64,000 nucleotides of DNA from NCBI GenBank assembly GCA_023391335.1, contig JAEWBG010000057.1, forward strand, positions 1 to 64,000. Direction: 5' to 3'. Made by a program: the position numbers and the translations under genes. The notes beneath the pieces were generated by a model. That model saw nothing but the letters and a program-made list of their open reading frames with translations, was not told where the DNA came from and did not search any database. The DNA comes from Pseudomonadota bacterium. Lineage in GTDB: Bacteria > Pseudomonadota > Gammaproteobacteria > Steroidobacterales > Steroidobacteraceae. Below, piece by piece: positions 46,826 through 55,115 of this stretch (the first letter of the stretch is position 1; each line of letters begins with the position of its first letter).

Positions 46826-46950
46826 ACGACTCTTCTAGTCATTCTCATTAACGTGCGCCGCCTTCGGCTGAATGCAGCATCCGCTTTACTAGCGAATGCA
46901 GACGCAGACTCAGCCGGACCGCAAGTGAGATCAACTGGAGATGAAGATCC

Positions 46951-48084
46951 ATGCTCGATGTCCCGCAAGAATTTTTTGCACGCACGAACAACTCAGCATC
47001 TGTCTGCGCTGGCGGGCTCGGCTTGCGATTTAAATGCGCACTTTTGATGCTGCTGCTCTCCGCGTGCTCCCTCCTGTCCGAATCCGCGCACGCTCTTGGT
47101 TGCCCGACCACGCAGCCTGGAGCCACCCTGCAGCCCGTCACTCAAGACGGATTCAGCTTCTATAACGAAGCGACCCTTTACGACCAACAATTAAATGCGG
47201 ACGGCACGGCGCTGCTTTGTCGTTACTCCGGGCAGGTGTATGCGCAGTCGAACTACGGCGGTGCCGCTGCTGTGCCGGCTGGCACCTATCGCTTCGACCG
47301 CATGGCGGAAAGCCCAACGCATTACGACCCGGCGAACTCTTGGGTGGTCAAGCTACTGAACGCGAACCACGAATACTGGTGCGACGGCGCGGCAATCGCG
47401 CCCGATTGGGTACTGACGGCCCGGAGTTGTGGAGATGGCGTGGGGCCCGGAACGCCCGTTGTGGTGGGTCCCCGAACTCCCATCGAGACATGTTGGTACG
47501 TCTCCGGAGGATGGGGAAAGCCGCCGAAGCGTGTGTGCGCGACCGCTCCGCCCGTGACCACCACCGTGGCGTGGCCGTATGAATATCTAACGAGTGCAGG
47601 CCAATTCAAAGGCGACTTGGTATTGCTCAAGCTGACGCACCCGGTGGTACTTTCGGAATACGGCGTTCCGGCATTTGCACGGTTGGACTTCGACAGCGCG
47701 CAAACGGGCTGTGCGAAAGGCGCACCTCCTTGCACTTACTGGAGCGGCGTTGACCTCACGTGGGCCGATACCACCGGAAATGTGGACAGCTATCGTCGCC
47801 CCGCCGAGACGAACGCACTCAGCGCCGCGAAGGTGAAATTTCACAGAAACGCCGCGTGCAACTTTTCGTACCTCGATTTGAGCTTTCTGGATCCCGGACT
47901 CTGCACTCTCGCGAACGACTCGGCCGCGAGAGGATCCCCCCTCGTCTACAACGACCTCATTGTAGGAATTTGGCAAGCCCAGTTCTGGGAAGGTGCGGCG
48001 GACGTCGCCAACGGAAAAGCCGGGGCGTGGATTATGAACACCGTCGCTTCTGAATTGCAGCGACGTATTCCACGGCCTCAATAG
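46951..48084 (+). CDS. Secreted trypsin-fold protein lacking the catalytic His
   Basis: 377 residues. The signal peptide is preceded by a long n-region and ends near AHAL (about residue 49); GGAG upstream supports the ATG. The S1 fold is recognisable from CDGAAIAPDWVLTARSCGDG, KGDLVLLKLTHPVVL and ARGSPLVYNDLIVGI. The catalytic His position is Ser159 (TARSC instead of TAAHC). Asp222 is kept in GDLVLLKL. The nucleophile motif is altered: NDSAARGSPL in place of GDSGGPL. It is thus probably not an active protease and may bind a ligand or inhibitor. A paralogue follows directly. Confidence 0.75.
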   Translation: MLDVPQEFFARTNNSASVCAGGLGLRFKCALLMLLLSACSLLSESAHALGCPTTQPGATLQPVTQDGFSFYNEATLYDQQLNADGTALLCRYSGQVYAQSNYGGAAAVPAGTYRFDRMAESPTHYDPANSWVVKLLNANHEYWCDGAAIAPDWVLTARSCGDGVGPGTPVVVGPRTPIETCWYVSGGWGKPPKRVCATAPPVTTTVAWPYEYLTSAGQFKGDLVLLKLTHPVVLSEYGVPAFARLDFDSAQTGCAKGAPPCTYWSGVDLTWADTTGNVDSYRRPAETNALSAAKVKFHRNAACNFSYLDLSFLDPGLCTLANDSAARGSPLVYNDLIVGIWQAQFWEGAADVANGKAGAWIMNTVASELQRRIPRPQ

Positions 48085-48181
48085 CACTTGTCGGCAGTTG
48101 TCGTAGTGCCGCTTTCGCTTAGCAGCGCTAGTGGAGACGCATCTCGCCAGCCGAGCCAACACACAAAAGGAGATATCGCGA

Positions 48182-49396
48182 ATGCTGAATATCGCTGCAA
48201 TGGAATCCGCGCACGAAGTCGCTAACGCTCGTGGCGAGCCGTCAGCTCTACTATTCGCGATGACCATTGATACTGCCGGACGGTGGAGAGTTGTGCTCTC
48301 GCTATCACTAATGGTCATCGCGATGCTGGCGTTCAGTGCGTCTGTCTATGCTCAAGCTTGTCCAGCCACGCAGCCCGACAGCGTCGTGCCGAATTCCCAA
48401 ACCATGGAAGGTTCCGCCGTGTACCGAAGCGCGAAGCTCTACGATCAGCAATTGAATGCGTTAGGTACGGTGACGCTGTGCCGCTATCGCGCTGCGCTGT
48501 TCTCGTTCAATTCTCGTACGGGTGCGGAAGTGCCGAACGGCACTTATCTGTTCGATCGCACGATCGGCGCGACATCGAGCTCGTTCCCACCGAATGCGTG
48601 GGTAGTTCGACTCTTAGATGCGCAAGGGAAGTACGTGTGTTCGGGCGCAGCTATTACCCCCGACTGGGTGCTCACCGCGCGTCACTGCGGCATAGGCGTC
48701 GGGCCTGGCACAGAAGTTCTGGCTGGCACCGATCTCGAGCGTCAACACTGCCAAGTTTGGCTGTTAGGAGGCGTGCGCAAGACAATCTGCACAAACCTGC
48801 CTCTGCCTGCACAGGTCACCTCCGTCAGGTATCCCTATGAATACTTGACCGCCGACAAGGTGTACTGGAAAGGGGGCCTGATGTTGCTCAAGCTAACGCG
48901 GCCAATCGTTCTTACGACCTACGGCATGCCAAGTCTGAATGGTATCGACTTCGACTCCAATGAGGACTGCACAACGATTCTTGGGTGCGACAGAACACGG
49001 TGGGACGGGGAGTTGATTGGCTGGCTACCCTATGACGGATCCAGCAGCGAACCCGACGCCATTAAGAGATATCCGATCAAGTTCTTCCGCGATTCCACTT
49101 GTCATACGGGCGAATCTTGGGACGCGATCGTAGACGATGACCTTTGTGGGCTCATCAACACGAGCGCGCCGGAAATTGCGCGACTAGATCCCGCATGGAT
49201 CCCTCGGCTGTATGCCGTTACCGGCGACGACTCTCAAGGAGCACCACTCGTCTACCACGGATTGATCGTAGGAGTTCTCTCTGGGAACAACTTCTCAGGA
49301 CTTGCTTTCGCCGACGTTGCAAACAATGGATCGACTTCTTGGATACGAAGCACGGTTGGCGCTCCTCTGTACAGCCAAGTGCTACCAGCGCAGTGA
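48182..49396 (+). CDS. Secreted trypsin-fold protein lacking the catalytic Asp
   Basis: 404 residues, paralogue of the preceding gene (shared YDQQLNA, GTYxFDR, APDWVLTAR-type, WPYEYLT/YPYEYLT and LVYxxLIVG segments). AGGAG nine bases upstream supports ATG 48182; the signal peptide is in about residues 36-58. His168 is intact (TPDWVLTARHCGIG). The catalytic Asp is replaced by Gly232 (KGGLMLLKLTRP). The nucleophile region reads GDDSQGAPLVYHG: Ser351 may persist with a one-residue insertion, or may be lost. Activity is doubtful. Its defect is different from that of its neighbour, and the pair may have evolved a joint or non-enzymatic role. Confidence 0.75.
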   Translation: MLNIAAMESAHEVANARGEPSALLFAMTIDTAGRWRVVLSLSLMVIAMLAFSASVYAQACPATQPDSVVPNSQTMEGSAVYRSAKLYDQQLNALGTVTLCRYRAALFSFNSRTGAEVPNGTYLFDRTIGATSSSFPPNAWVVRLLDAQGKYVCSGAAITPDWVLTARHCGIGVGPGTEVLAGTDLERQHCQVWLLGGVRKTICTNLPLPAQVTSVRYPYEYLTADKVYWKGGLMLLKLTRPIVLTTYGMPSLNGIDFDSNEDCTTILGCDRTRWDGELIGWLPYDGSSSEPDAIKRYPIKFFRDSTCHTGESWDAIVDDDLCGLINTSAPEIARLDPAWIPRLYAVTGDDSQGAPLVYHGLIVGVLSGNNFSGLAFADVANNGSTSWIRSTVGAPLYSQVLPAQ

Positions 49397-49732
49397 CCAA
49401 TCGAGTCTCGTTTCTTCAAGTGAGTCGTACCGGAGCTAATCGTTCCGGCTCCGCACGTGAAGGGACGATTCCGCGCAGGAATGCAGCGAAGAAGACACTG
49501 TCAAGACCGCTGAGCTCGCGACGAGCCTGGAGCCTGGGAATCGGCCGCGAACGGGCTAGACATAAGCTGACTTGTTTCGACGAGCGGCTTCGATCGGGTT
49601 GTCGCGGATTTGTACAACGATCAAAGGAGAGGAATTAGGGAGGAACTAGGGAAGGACTTTCCGCTCATCCGTTATGCATCCTGCGCGCCGTCCAACGGCC
49701 CCAACGATCAATCGCACGCGAGACATGCAACG
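49397..49732. promoter_or_regulatory. Intergenic with purine-rich element
   Basis: 336 bases. The element at 49623-49660 reads AAAGGAGAGGAATTAGGGAG then GAACTAGGGAAGGACTTT, about 72 bases before the ATG at 49733. A start at 49610 would translate through it and is rejected in favour of the signal-peptide start. Confidence 0.6.
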
Positions 49733-50749
49733 ATGAAGAGCAAGCGACTTTTTGGATTCGCACTACCGGTACTGTTCTTAGCTGCTGCCGCTGCCAACGC
49801 GGCGTGTGTTCCTGTAGACACAGTTCCGTATACGATCACTCAGAGCGGTTTTTACTGCCTCACGAAAGACCTGGGCGTAAATGGCAACGCCATCGCTATT
49901 GCAGCGAGCCACGTAGACCTCGACTTCCAAGGTCACACCCTTGTCGACACATCAGCGCAGGCTCCGAGTACTGGAGTTACGTTTGCGTCGACCGAATCAG
50001 TAGCTGGGGATGTCAAAGTTCACAACGGCGTGCTCGATGGCTTTCTCACGGGCATTTTGCTCACGAAAACCGATAGCAATCTCGAGACTTCCAATCTCGT
50101 CGTGGACAACATGACTGTTCAGAACTCAAGGCTGCGAGGCATCGCAGTGTTCGGATCGGCGGTCACGGTTACGAATAATCGCGTGTACAACACGCGCAAT
50201 CGAATCGTCGCCACTGGCATCATGATTAGCAGCACCTTGCACCCCGGCTTAGGGGCATCAAATAGAGCGTTAGTTCAGAACAACGACATCAAAAACACTT
50301 ATGTGACTGAGCCCTCTCAGTACGCCTCTGCGGTGGGTTTGATGGTGGACTACTACATCGATGTTCAGATCCGCAGTAACCAGATCACGAATACCTGGGT
50401 TCCGATCCAAGCTCCCAACGGATACGCGATCGGATTGGACATCGATCAGACGAACGGTGTGTGCGCCGGAGTCTGTGCTTCCGTTCCAACGGGAGCACTG
50501 CTCATCGAGGACAATCGAGTAGCCGCTGATATTCCCACCATGAGACTCGCGAACACTAATTCGGTCGGCATCCGAGTCAGATACCCGAGCGATCATGCGA
50601 TCGTAAGCGGGTCGACCGTAGTGCGCTTCACCACTGGCATCGATGTAAGCGGAGGCGCATGGCCCAACACGCCACCAGTTCTGTTGGTGCGCAATAAAGT
50701 CCTTGGCGCAGCAACTCCGACGAGAGGTGGACTCCTCCTGCCTGAGTGA
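49733..50749 (+). CDS. Secreted parallel beta-helix protein (pectin-lyase-like fold)
   Basis: 338 residues. The signal peptide MKSKRLFGFALPVLFLAAAA ends at ANAA. The mature part shows regular beta-helix rungs with NxV/GI spacing: VDLDFQGHTLVD, DVKVHNGVLDGFLTGI, TVQNSRLRGIAVFG, VTVTNNRVYNTRN, ALVQNNDIKNT, VQIRSNQITNT and LLIEDNRV. This is the right-handed parallel helix of pectate-lyase, polygalacturonase and related carbohydrate-active proteins. No defined catalytic set is visible, so binding or an unassigned enzyme function is possible. It is the last gene of the secretome island. Confidence 0.75.
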   Translation: MKSKRLFGFALPVLFLAAAAANAACVPVDTVPYTITQSGFYCLTKDLGVNGNAIAIAASHVDLDFQGHTLVDTSAQAPSTGVTFASTESVAGDVKVHNGVLDGFLTGILLTKTDSNLETSNLVVDNMTVQNSRLRGIAVFGSAVTVTNNRVYNTRNRIVATGIMISSTLHPGLGASNRALVQNNDIKNTYVTEPSQYASAVGLMVDYYIDVQIRSNQITNTWVPIQAPNGYAIGLDIDQTNGVCAGVCASVPTGALLIEDNRVAADIPTMRLANTNSVGIRVRYPSDHAIVSGSTVVRFTTGIDVSGGAWPNTPPVLLVRNKVLGAATPTRGGLLLPE

Positions 50750-50765
50750 TGGATTTAGCGTCCGA

Positions 50766-52100
50766 TTACTGGCTACTATCTCTTACGTTCACGTCCTCTT
50801 CGATCTGCCGGACACTGCGCACGTACGCAGTGTCCGGCAGCATTCCGTCTACATTCTTCCCCATCAGCGAGTTGGCATCCGCGTGCACGCGCGACACACG
50901 CTGAACCAATCGGACGTTGAACCGCCGCTGAAGTATGTCTGCGACTAAGTGCTTGTTATCCGCCGCAGAGCCTGAGAGCGCCTTGATATCGATGTCATAT
51001 CGCGGATGATCGAGCTCGCGCAGCTCGCCGCGCACCTCGGTCAGGCCGACGGACCATGTTCGCCCGATGAGCTCACGCAACGAGACATTGCGGCCATAGA
51101 CATAGTCCTGACCGACTACTAGAACACTCGGATCATGCGCGCGACTGACCCGAATCGATCGTGTGCCTGCATCGATATGCAGCAGCGAAGTCACGACGAC
51201 ATTCATACCCGAGGCAAAGGGGACAGCGACGCAAAGCAGCGCCGCACACGCCACCATGCATCGTCGCAGCCAAGACGTCCGGCATTGAGACAAGATGGCA
51301 GAGATTCGCACCGTTAGATCGGCACTCGCGGCATACGCGACACATCTCTTCTGCGGCTCTATCGATCCGCGGCAGATATGCAGCAGCGTTGCGGCGTAGT
51401 CCCGGCGCTCAAGTCCTGAGTCGATTGCCGCCTCGTCGCACGCTTGTTCGCGTTCTCGAACAATTTTGCTTCCGATCAACCACACAAGAGGATGAAACCA
51501 AAAGATGGCTTGGACGAAGGAGTGAACATAGGCGACCAAATTATCGCGACGCCGAACGTGTTCTAGTTCATGTGCGATAACCGCCTTCAGCTGCGTCGGC
51601 GAAAACGTTGACGCAATCCGCGCGGGCAATAGCAGCACCGGATCGACCACGCCAATTACACACGGATTCGAGATTGCATTCGAAGCACGAACCTGGACGG
51701 TCGCGGATACATGGCAGAACCAACTGCCATTCAGCAGCGAGCGACTGTCGATCCATCCCAAGAGGAGGCGCTGCATATAAATGGCACTGATGGGAGCCCA
51801 TATCGCCAAGAGCAGCCATTGCGCATGGGATTCCAGATACCGAACGGCGATCGATGCAGAGCTTAGTGGCGAGGCAGCGTGCTGCACTAGGGGCAACACT
51901 GCAGCCGGATCGTCAGCTTGAAATACGAATTGGCCGCCGATCCAGCTAAACAGCGCAAACGGAAACAGAAATTTTGCCGAGGCTGCTAACCAAATCCAGC
52001 TTCGAAGCTTCGCAGAGTCGCGGCGTAAAACCGTAGCCAGCAACCACGCGACAAGCGCGAACCAAGTCGATTGCCATAGATGATCCGCCAGCGCGCTCAC
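50766..52100 (-). CDS. M56 (BlaR1-like) membrane metallopeptidase with DUF3738-like C-terminus
   Basis: 444 residues, GTG start with AGGAG upstream inside the end of the blaI-like gene. The N-terminal part has four transmembrane helices. The zinc site is HELEH (177-181, in AVIAHELEHVRRRDN), with downstream Glu/Asp in REREQACDEAAI, as in BlaR1/MecR1-type peptidases that cleave repressors. A further transmembrane segment lies near 285-305. The C-terminal domain (RYDIDIKA, then ILQRRFNVRL) resembles the DUF3738 domain found in soil bacteria. There is no penicillin-binding sensor domain. It is the last gene of the AAA-FecR-BlaI-M56 operon. Confidence 0.88.
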   Translation of the reverse strand: MSALADHLWQSTWFALVAWLLATVLRRDSAKLRSWIWLAASAKFLFPFALFSWIGGQFVFQADDPAAVLPLVQHAASPLSSASIAVRYLESHAQWLLLAIWAPISAIYMQRLLLGWIDSRSLLNGSWFCHVSATVQVRASNAISNPCVIGVVDPVLLLPARIASTFSPTQLKAVIAHELEHVRRRDNLVAYVHSFVQAIFWFHPLVWLIGSKIVREREQACDEAAIDSGLERRDYAATLLHICRGSIEPQKRCVAYAASADLTVRISAILSQCRTSWLRRCMVACAALLCVAVPFASGMNVVVTSLLHIDAGTRSIRVSRAHDPSVLVVGQDYVYGRNVSLRELIGRTWSVGLTEVRGELRELDHPRYDIDIKALSGSAADNKHLVADILQRRFNVRLVQRVSRVHADANSLMGKNVDGMLPDTAYVRSVRQIEEDVNVRDSSQ

Positions 52101-52102
52101 AT

Positions 52103-52483
52103 CTACTTCTCCTCGCGTGATTGCTCGCGCAACAGTTTTTCGGCTGCCTTGATGTCATCCATCGTCAGCCTCCCCGTTTCGATCAAATGCGACATCAAAG
52201 GCTGCGAGCGACCGCCGAACAATGCCAATACGTCATCGAGCCAACGCTTTTGGGCCGCGCCGCGAGAGACGAGCGGCTCAAAAATGTTCGCATTACCGAT
52301 CTTCTTAGCGCGCCGTACTGCGCCCTTCTCTTCCAACCGATAAACGATGGTCTGCACGGTCGTGTAGGCGGGCTTCCCCTTTTTAGGAAAGGCGTCATGG
52401 ATCTCGCGCACGGAGCTGGGCCCCGCCGCCCACAAAACCTCCATGACTTTCATTTCGAGTTTGCTGATTTTCGGTGATGCCAT
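52103..52483 (-). CDS. BlaI/MecI/CopY-family repressor
   Basis: 126 residues, typical size. The winged helix is clear: SKLEMKVMEVLWAAGPSSVR, EIHDAFPKKGKPAYTTVQTI and RLEEKGAVRRAKKIGNANIF. The C-terminal half forms the dimerisation helices that M56 peptidases cleave in known BlaI/MecI systems. It lies seven bases after the FecR-like gene and overlaps closely with the M56 start region. Two TACA-N2-TGT sites upstream of the first gene of the operon are its likely targets. Confidence 0.92.
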   Translation of the reverse strand: MASPKISKLEMKVMEVLWAAGPSSVREIHDAFPKKGKPAYTTVQTIVYRLEEKGAVRRAKKIGNANIFEPLVSRGAAQKRWLDDVLALFGGRSQPLMSHLIETGRLTMDDIKAAEKLLREQSREEK

Positions 52484-52489
52484 GGCAAC

Positions 52490-53416
52490 TCAGTTAAACG
52501 TGTTGGACAACGTATCGGACGTCGTGGTGCAGACCCGATAGGAACCGACAGTACCTGACTGCGTAACGCAATGCAGGTCCAGATTACGCGTCCAGGCGAG
52601 CCGCCGCTCGATCTCCTCCGACTGCACCATGGCACTGGTGAACCATGACGGACCGATCGATCCGATTTCGTTCTTTGAAAACTTGTGTCCGCCAGAACTG
52701 ACCTGCTGGCGAATCAATGCCGCCGAGAGCGCTGCACTCGCTCGTGTTTCAGGTACGTCGACTTCGCCGGACGCGACAATCAAGCTGGCGTTCTCCGCCG
52801 TCAGCCGTGCAATGCAGAACTCCGCAGACCCCGCTGTCACGCCGAACTGTCGCGGACCCGCATAAACCATGAAAGGTCGATGAGGATCTTCTCGAACCTC
52901 GATGGTCGCCTCGCCTTTCAGCATGAATACTTCGCGCCGCTGCGGAATGAAGCCGACTAGCAATCGAGACGCTTCGTTCATGACGATCACACTGCTATCG
53001 GGCAACGTGATGGATTTGCGTTCGCCATCGGCGGTTTCGAACACCGCTTCGCTGCGTGCCAGCGCACGTTGCGGCTCGGAATGGGACCACACACGCGTCA
53101 TCGCGACCAACACCGTCGTGAGCGAAAGCGCGGACACGCCAAAGACGATTGCGATCAACATTCTGTCGTACCGACGCTCGGTCCGCTCCTCTGCATAGGC
53201 ATCTGCGGGAATCAGCTCGCCCAGCACGGCGAGGATCTCAGGGCCGTGCCAACGTTTGCAGCGATCCACAATAATCTGCCGATGCGCTCTCACCTTTAGC
53301 CAACGGCGCAGTCCGCGAATATCGTCTGCGGTCGTTGCACGCTCGAGCTTCTCGAGCCAAAGCGCCGCCTCCTCGCTCATCTGCGCTCTGCGAGCTTCCG
53401 TGTCCTGCGCGCCCAT
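52490..53416 (-). CDS. FecR-domain membrane protein without a sigma-factor partner
   Basis: 308 residues. The N-terminal 80 residues are helical (EEAALWLEKLERATTADDIR, then GLRRWLKVRAHRQIIVDR) and resemble the cytoplasmic anti-sigma segment of FecR proteins. A transmembrane helix spans about 86-107. The FecR domain follows (about 125-220: FETADGERKSITLPDSSVIV, then MLKGEATIEVREDPHRPFMV). A C-terminal domain of about 80 residues is present instead of the usual secretin-like STN tail. No ECF sigma gene is nearby; it is instead packed between an AAA+ ATPase gene and a BlaI-like gene, one base from the former. Confidence 0.85.
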   Translation of the reverse strand: MGAQDTEARRAQMSEEAALWLEKLERATTADDIRGLRRWLKVRAHRQIIVDRCKRWHGPEILAVLGELIPADAYAEERTERRYDRMLIAIVFGVSALSLTTVLVAMTRVWSHSEPQRALARSEAVFETADGERKSITLPDSSVIVMNEASRLLVGFIPQRREVFMLKGEATIEVREDPHRPFMVYAGPRQFGVTAGSAEFCIARLTAENASLIVASGEVDVPETRASAALSAALIRQQVSSGGHKFSKNEIGSIGPSWFTSAMVQSEEIERRLAWTRNLDLHCVTQSGTVGSYRVCTTTSDTLSNTFN

Positions 53417-53417
53417 C

Positions 53418-55067
53418 TCACACCGCGACGTCGGCAGCTAGATACTTTAGCGCTTCAGGCACGAATGAAAGATCGGTTGCTTCGCGTATCGCCAAACGCA
53501 TTTGCGTTTCCAAAATATCCTGAGGCACCGGATTCTGATAACTCGCAAGACACCGCTCGATCGCAAGTTGCGCACGCATGCCTTCGGTACGGACCATGCG
53601 ATACGCTTTCACGATTAAAGCCTCCGCTGCACCGGGCGTCATCAGCAGCGGAATTGAATTCAGGGCATTGAGATCCTCATGCGTGACGCCTAAGTCGTAG
53701 CGGTCACTCAATGCACTCAGCAGAGCAGCGCCCTCTGCTTGCGAACTCGTGGGAAGAATTGGAATGCGTAGGTCCATGCGGCCGGGTCGCTTCAAGTCGA
53801 CTTCGATCAAGTCCGGACGCGAGGACGCCAACACCCACATCACACGCCCACGATTGGTTGAATCCGCCATTTCCTGCGCGAGCATCGAATAAAGACGACC
53901 GGACAAACCGCCATCACTGATTCCGGAGTCGCGCCGACCCAGAGCTTGGTCGGCCTCGTCGATAAAGATGATGCAGCGGCCCAGCGCGCGAGCGAGGCGA
54001 AACAGCTTCTCGAGATTGCCTTCGCTCGCACCGATCCACTTATCGCGAAAGTTTCTGAGCTTGACGATGGGGACGCCGACTTCACCCGCGAGACATTCGA
54101 CCAAGTACGTCTTGCCCGTTCCGACCGGGCCGCAGAGCAGATAGCCCATCGGTAACGCTTTCAGATCGTTGCTGCGCCACAGCTCGATGTCTTGCCGAAG
54201 CCAACGCTTGAGCGCTTCCTGTCCGTGGTAGTGCTCCAACGTACGCGAGGACTGCATGAACTCAACGAGACCCGCCGCATCGTGCTCGACCATCTCCTTT
54301 TTGAACGCGGTGAGTTCACGCGATTGCAGTAGCTCACTTCGATACGCACGGATCTTGGTCAACTGCTCGAGGGTGCGAATCGAGACACCCATCATTGTGA
54401 CACCGAGCGCCTTGAGATCGACGCTGCTTGGCAGCGTGTCCGGATATCTGCGCTGCAAGCAGACCAATGCGGATTCCAACTCGAGCGCGGATGGGAGCGG
54501 GATCTGAATCGCGGCCACGTGCGGCGCGCAGGCGATGAGCGGCTCGAGGTCGGTCAGGTTCTCGGCGAGCAACAGGCTTGCAAAAGGAAGCTGCGCGAAC
54601 GGATCGTTCGCGCCCCACTCGCGCACCACCGCAGTGATTGCGCCATGCTCGAAGCCATCGCCCTCTGCCGGAAGGATTTGCGCGGCAGAGCGAATGATCA
54701 CGCCGACGCGCAACGGCAGACGTGAGTGAATCACACTGACATTGGCGATGTAGAACAGATACTTGCTGATGAAGCGAAATGCCTCGAGAGGACTTTGCGG
54801 TAGCGTGCGCAACGCCGAGGGCACCCAGTCCGCCAGCTTTTCGCCACCGCGAATAACCTGCAGCCCACTGCCCAGGTCGTAGGTGAACACCACATCGAAA
54901 TCGTGCAGCAGCACATCGCGGATGTAGTACTCGATGTTGACGAGTTCGGACCCCGATGCCATCCGGTCGTTCACATTGCCGTGCACGATGAACTGACCCG
55001 CCGCCCCGCTTTCGAACGAGACCCGAAACTGCTTGGCCCACTCCGGCGCGTCTGCCAGCATCGTCAT
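53418..55067 (-). CDS. AAA+ ATPase (classic AAA clade) with N-terminal extension
   Basis: 549 residues. The N-terminal 260 residues are not recognised as a named domain. The AAA module follows: Walker A GPVGTGKT (313-320), Walker B IIFIDEAD (366-373), the sensor region VMWVLASSRPDLIEVDL and the RPGRMDLRI arginine-finger-like box of the FtsH/Cdc48 clade. No protease site follows, so it is a remodelling ATPase; the substrate is unknown. It is the first gene of the four-gene operon, and its promoter region contains BlaI-like operators. A role in signalling or repressor handling in the operon is inference. Confidence 0.88.
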   Translation of the reverse strand: MTMLADAPEWAKQFRVSFESGAAGQFIVHGNVNDRMASGSELVNIEYYIRDVLLHDFDVVFTYDLGSGLQVIRGGEKLADWVPSALRTLPQSPLEAFRFISKYLFYIANVSVIHSRLPLRVGVIIRSAAQILPAEGDGFEHGAITAVVREWGANDPFAQLPFASLLLAENLTDLEPLIACAPHVAAIQIPLPSALELESALVCLQRRYPDTLPSSVDLKALGVTMMGVSIRTLEQLTKIRAYRSELLQSRELTAFKKEMVEHDAAGLVEFMQSSRTLEHYHGQEALKRWLRQDIELWRSNDLKALPMGYLLCGPVGTGKTYLVECLAGEVGVPIVKLRNFRDKWIGASEGNLEKLFRLARALGRCIIFIDEADQALGRRDSGISDGGLSGRLYSMLAQEMADSTNRGRVMWVLASSRPDLIEVDLKRPGRMDLRIPILPTSSQAEGAALLSALSDRYDLGVTHEDLNALNSIPLLMTPGAAEALIVKAYRMVRTEGMRAQLAIERCLASYQNPVPQDILETQMRLAIREATDLSFVPEALKYLAADVAV

Positions 55068-55084
55068 CGGCCGCCTTCTAACGC

Positions 55085-55115
55085 TACATATGTGGGCGAC
55101 CCTACTACATCTGTC
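55085..55115 (-). promoter_or_regulatory. Tandem BlaI-type operator sites upstream of the AAA-FecR-BlaI-M56 operon
   Basis: TACATATGTG (55085-55094) and TACATCTGTC (55106-55115) both fit TACA-N2-TGT, close to the BlaI/MecI consensus TACA-N2-TGTA. Their starts are 21 bases apart, two helical turns. They lie 18 to 48 bases before the ATG at 55067. On the minus strand a TTGAAG hexamer precedes them, so one site would lie between the -35 and -10 elements. Confidence 0.65.
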
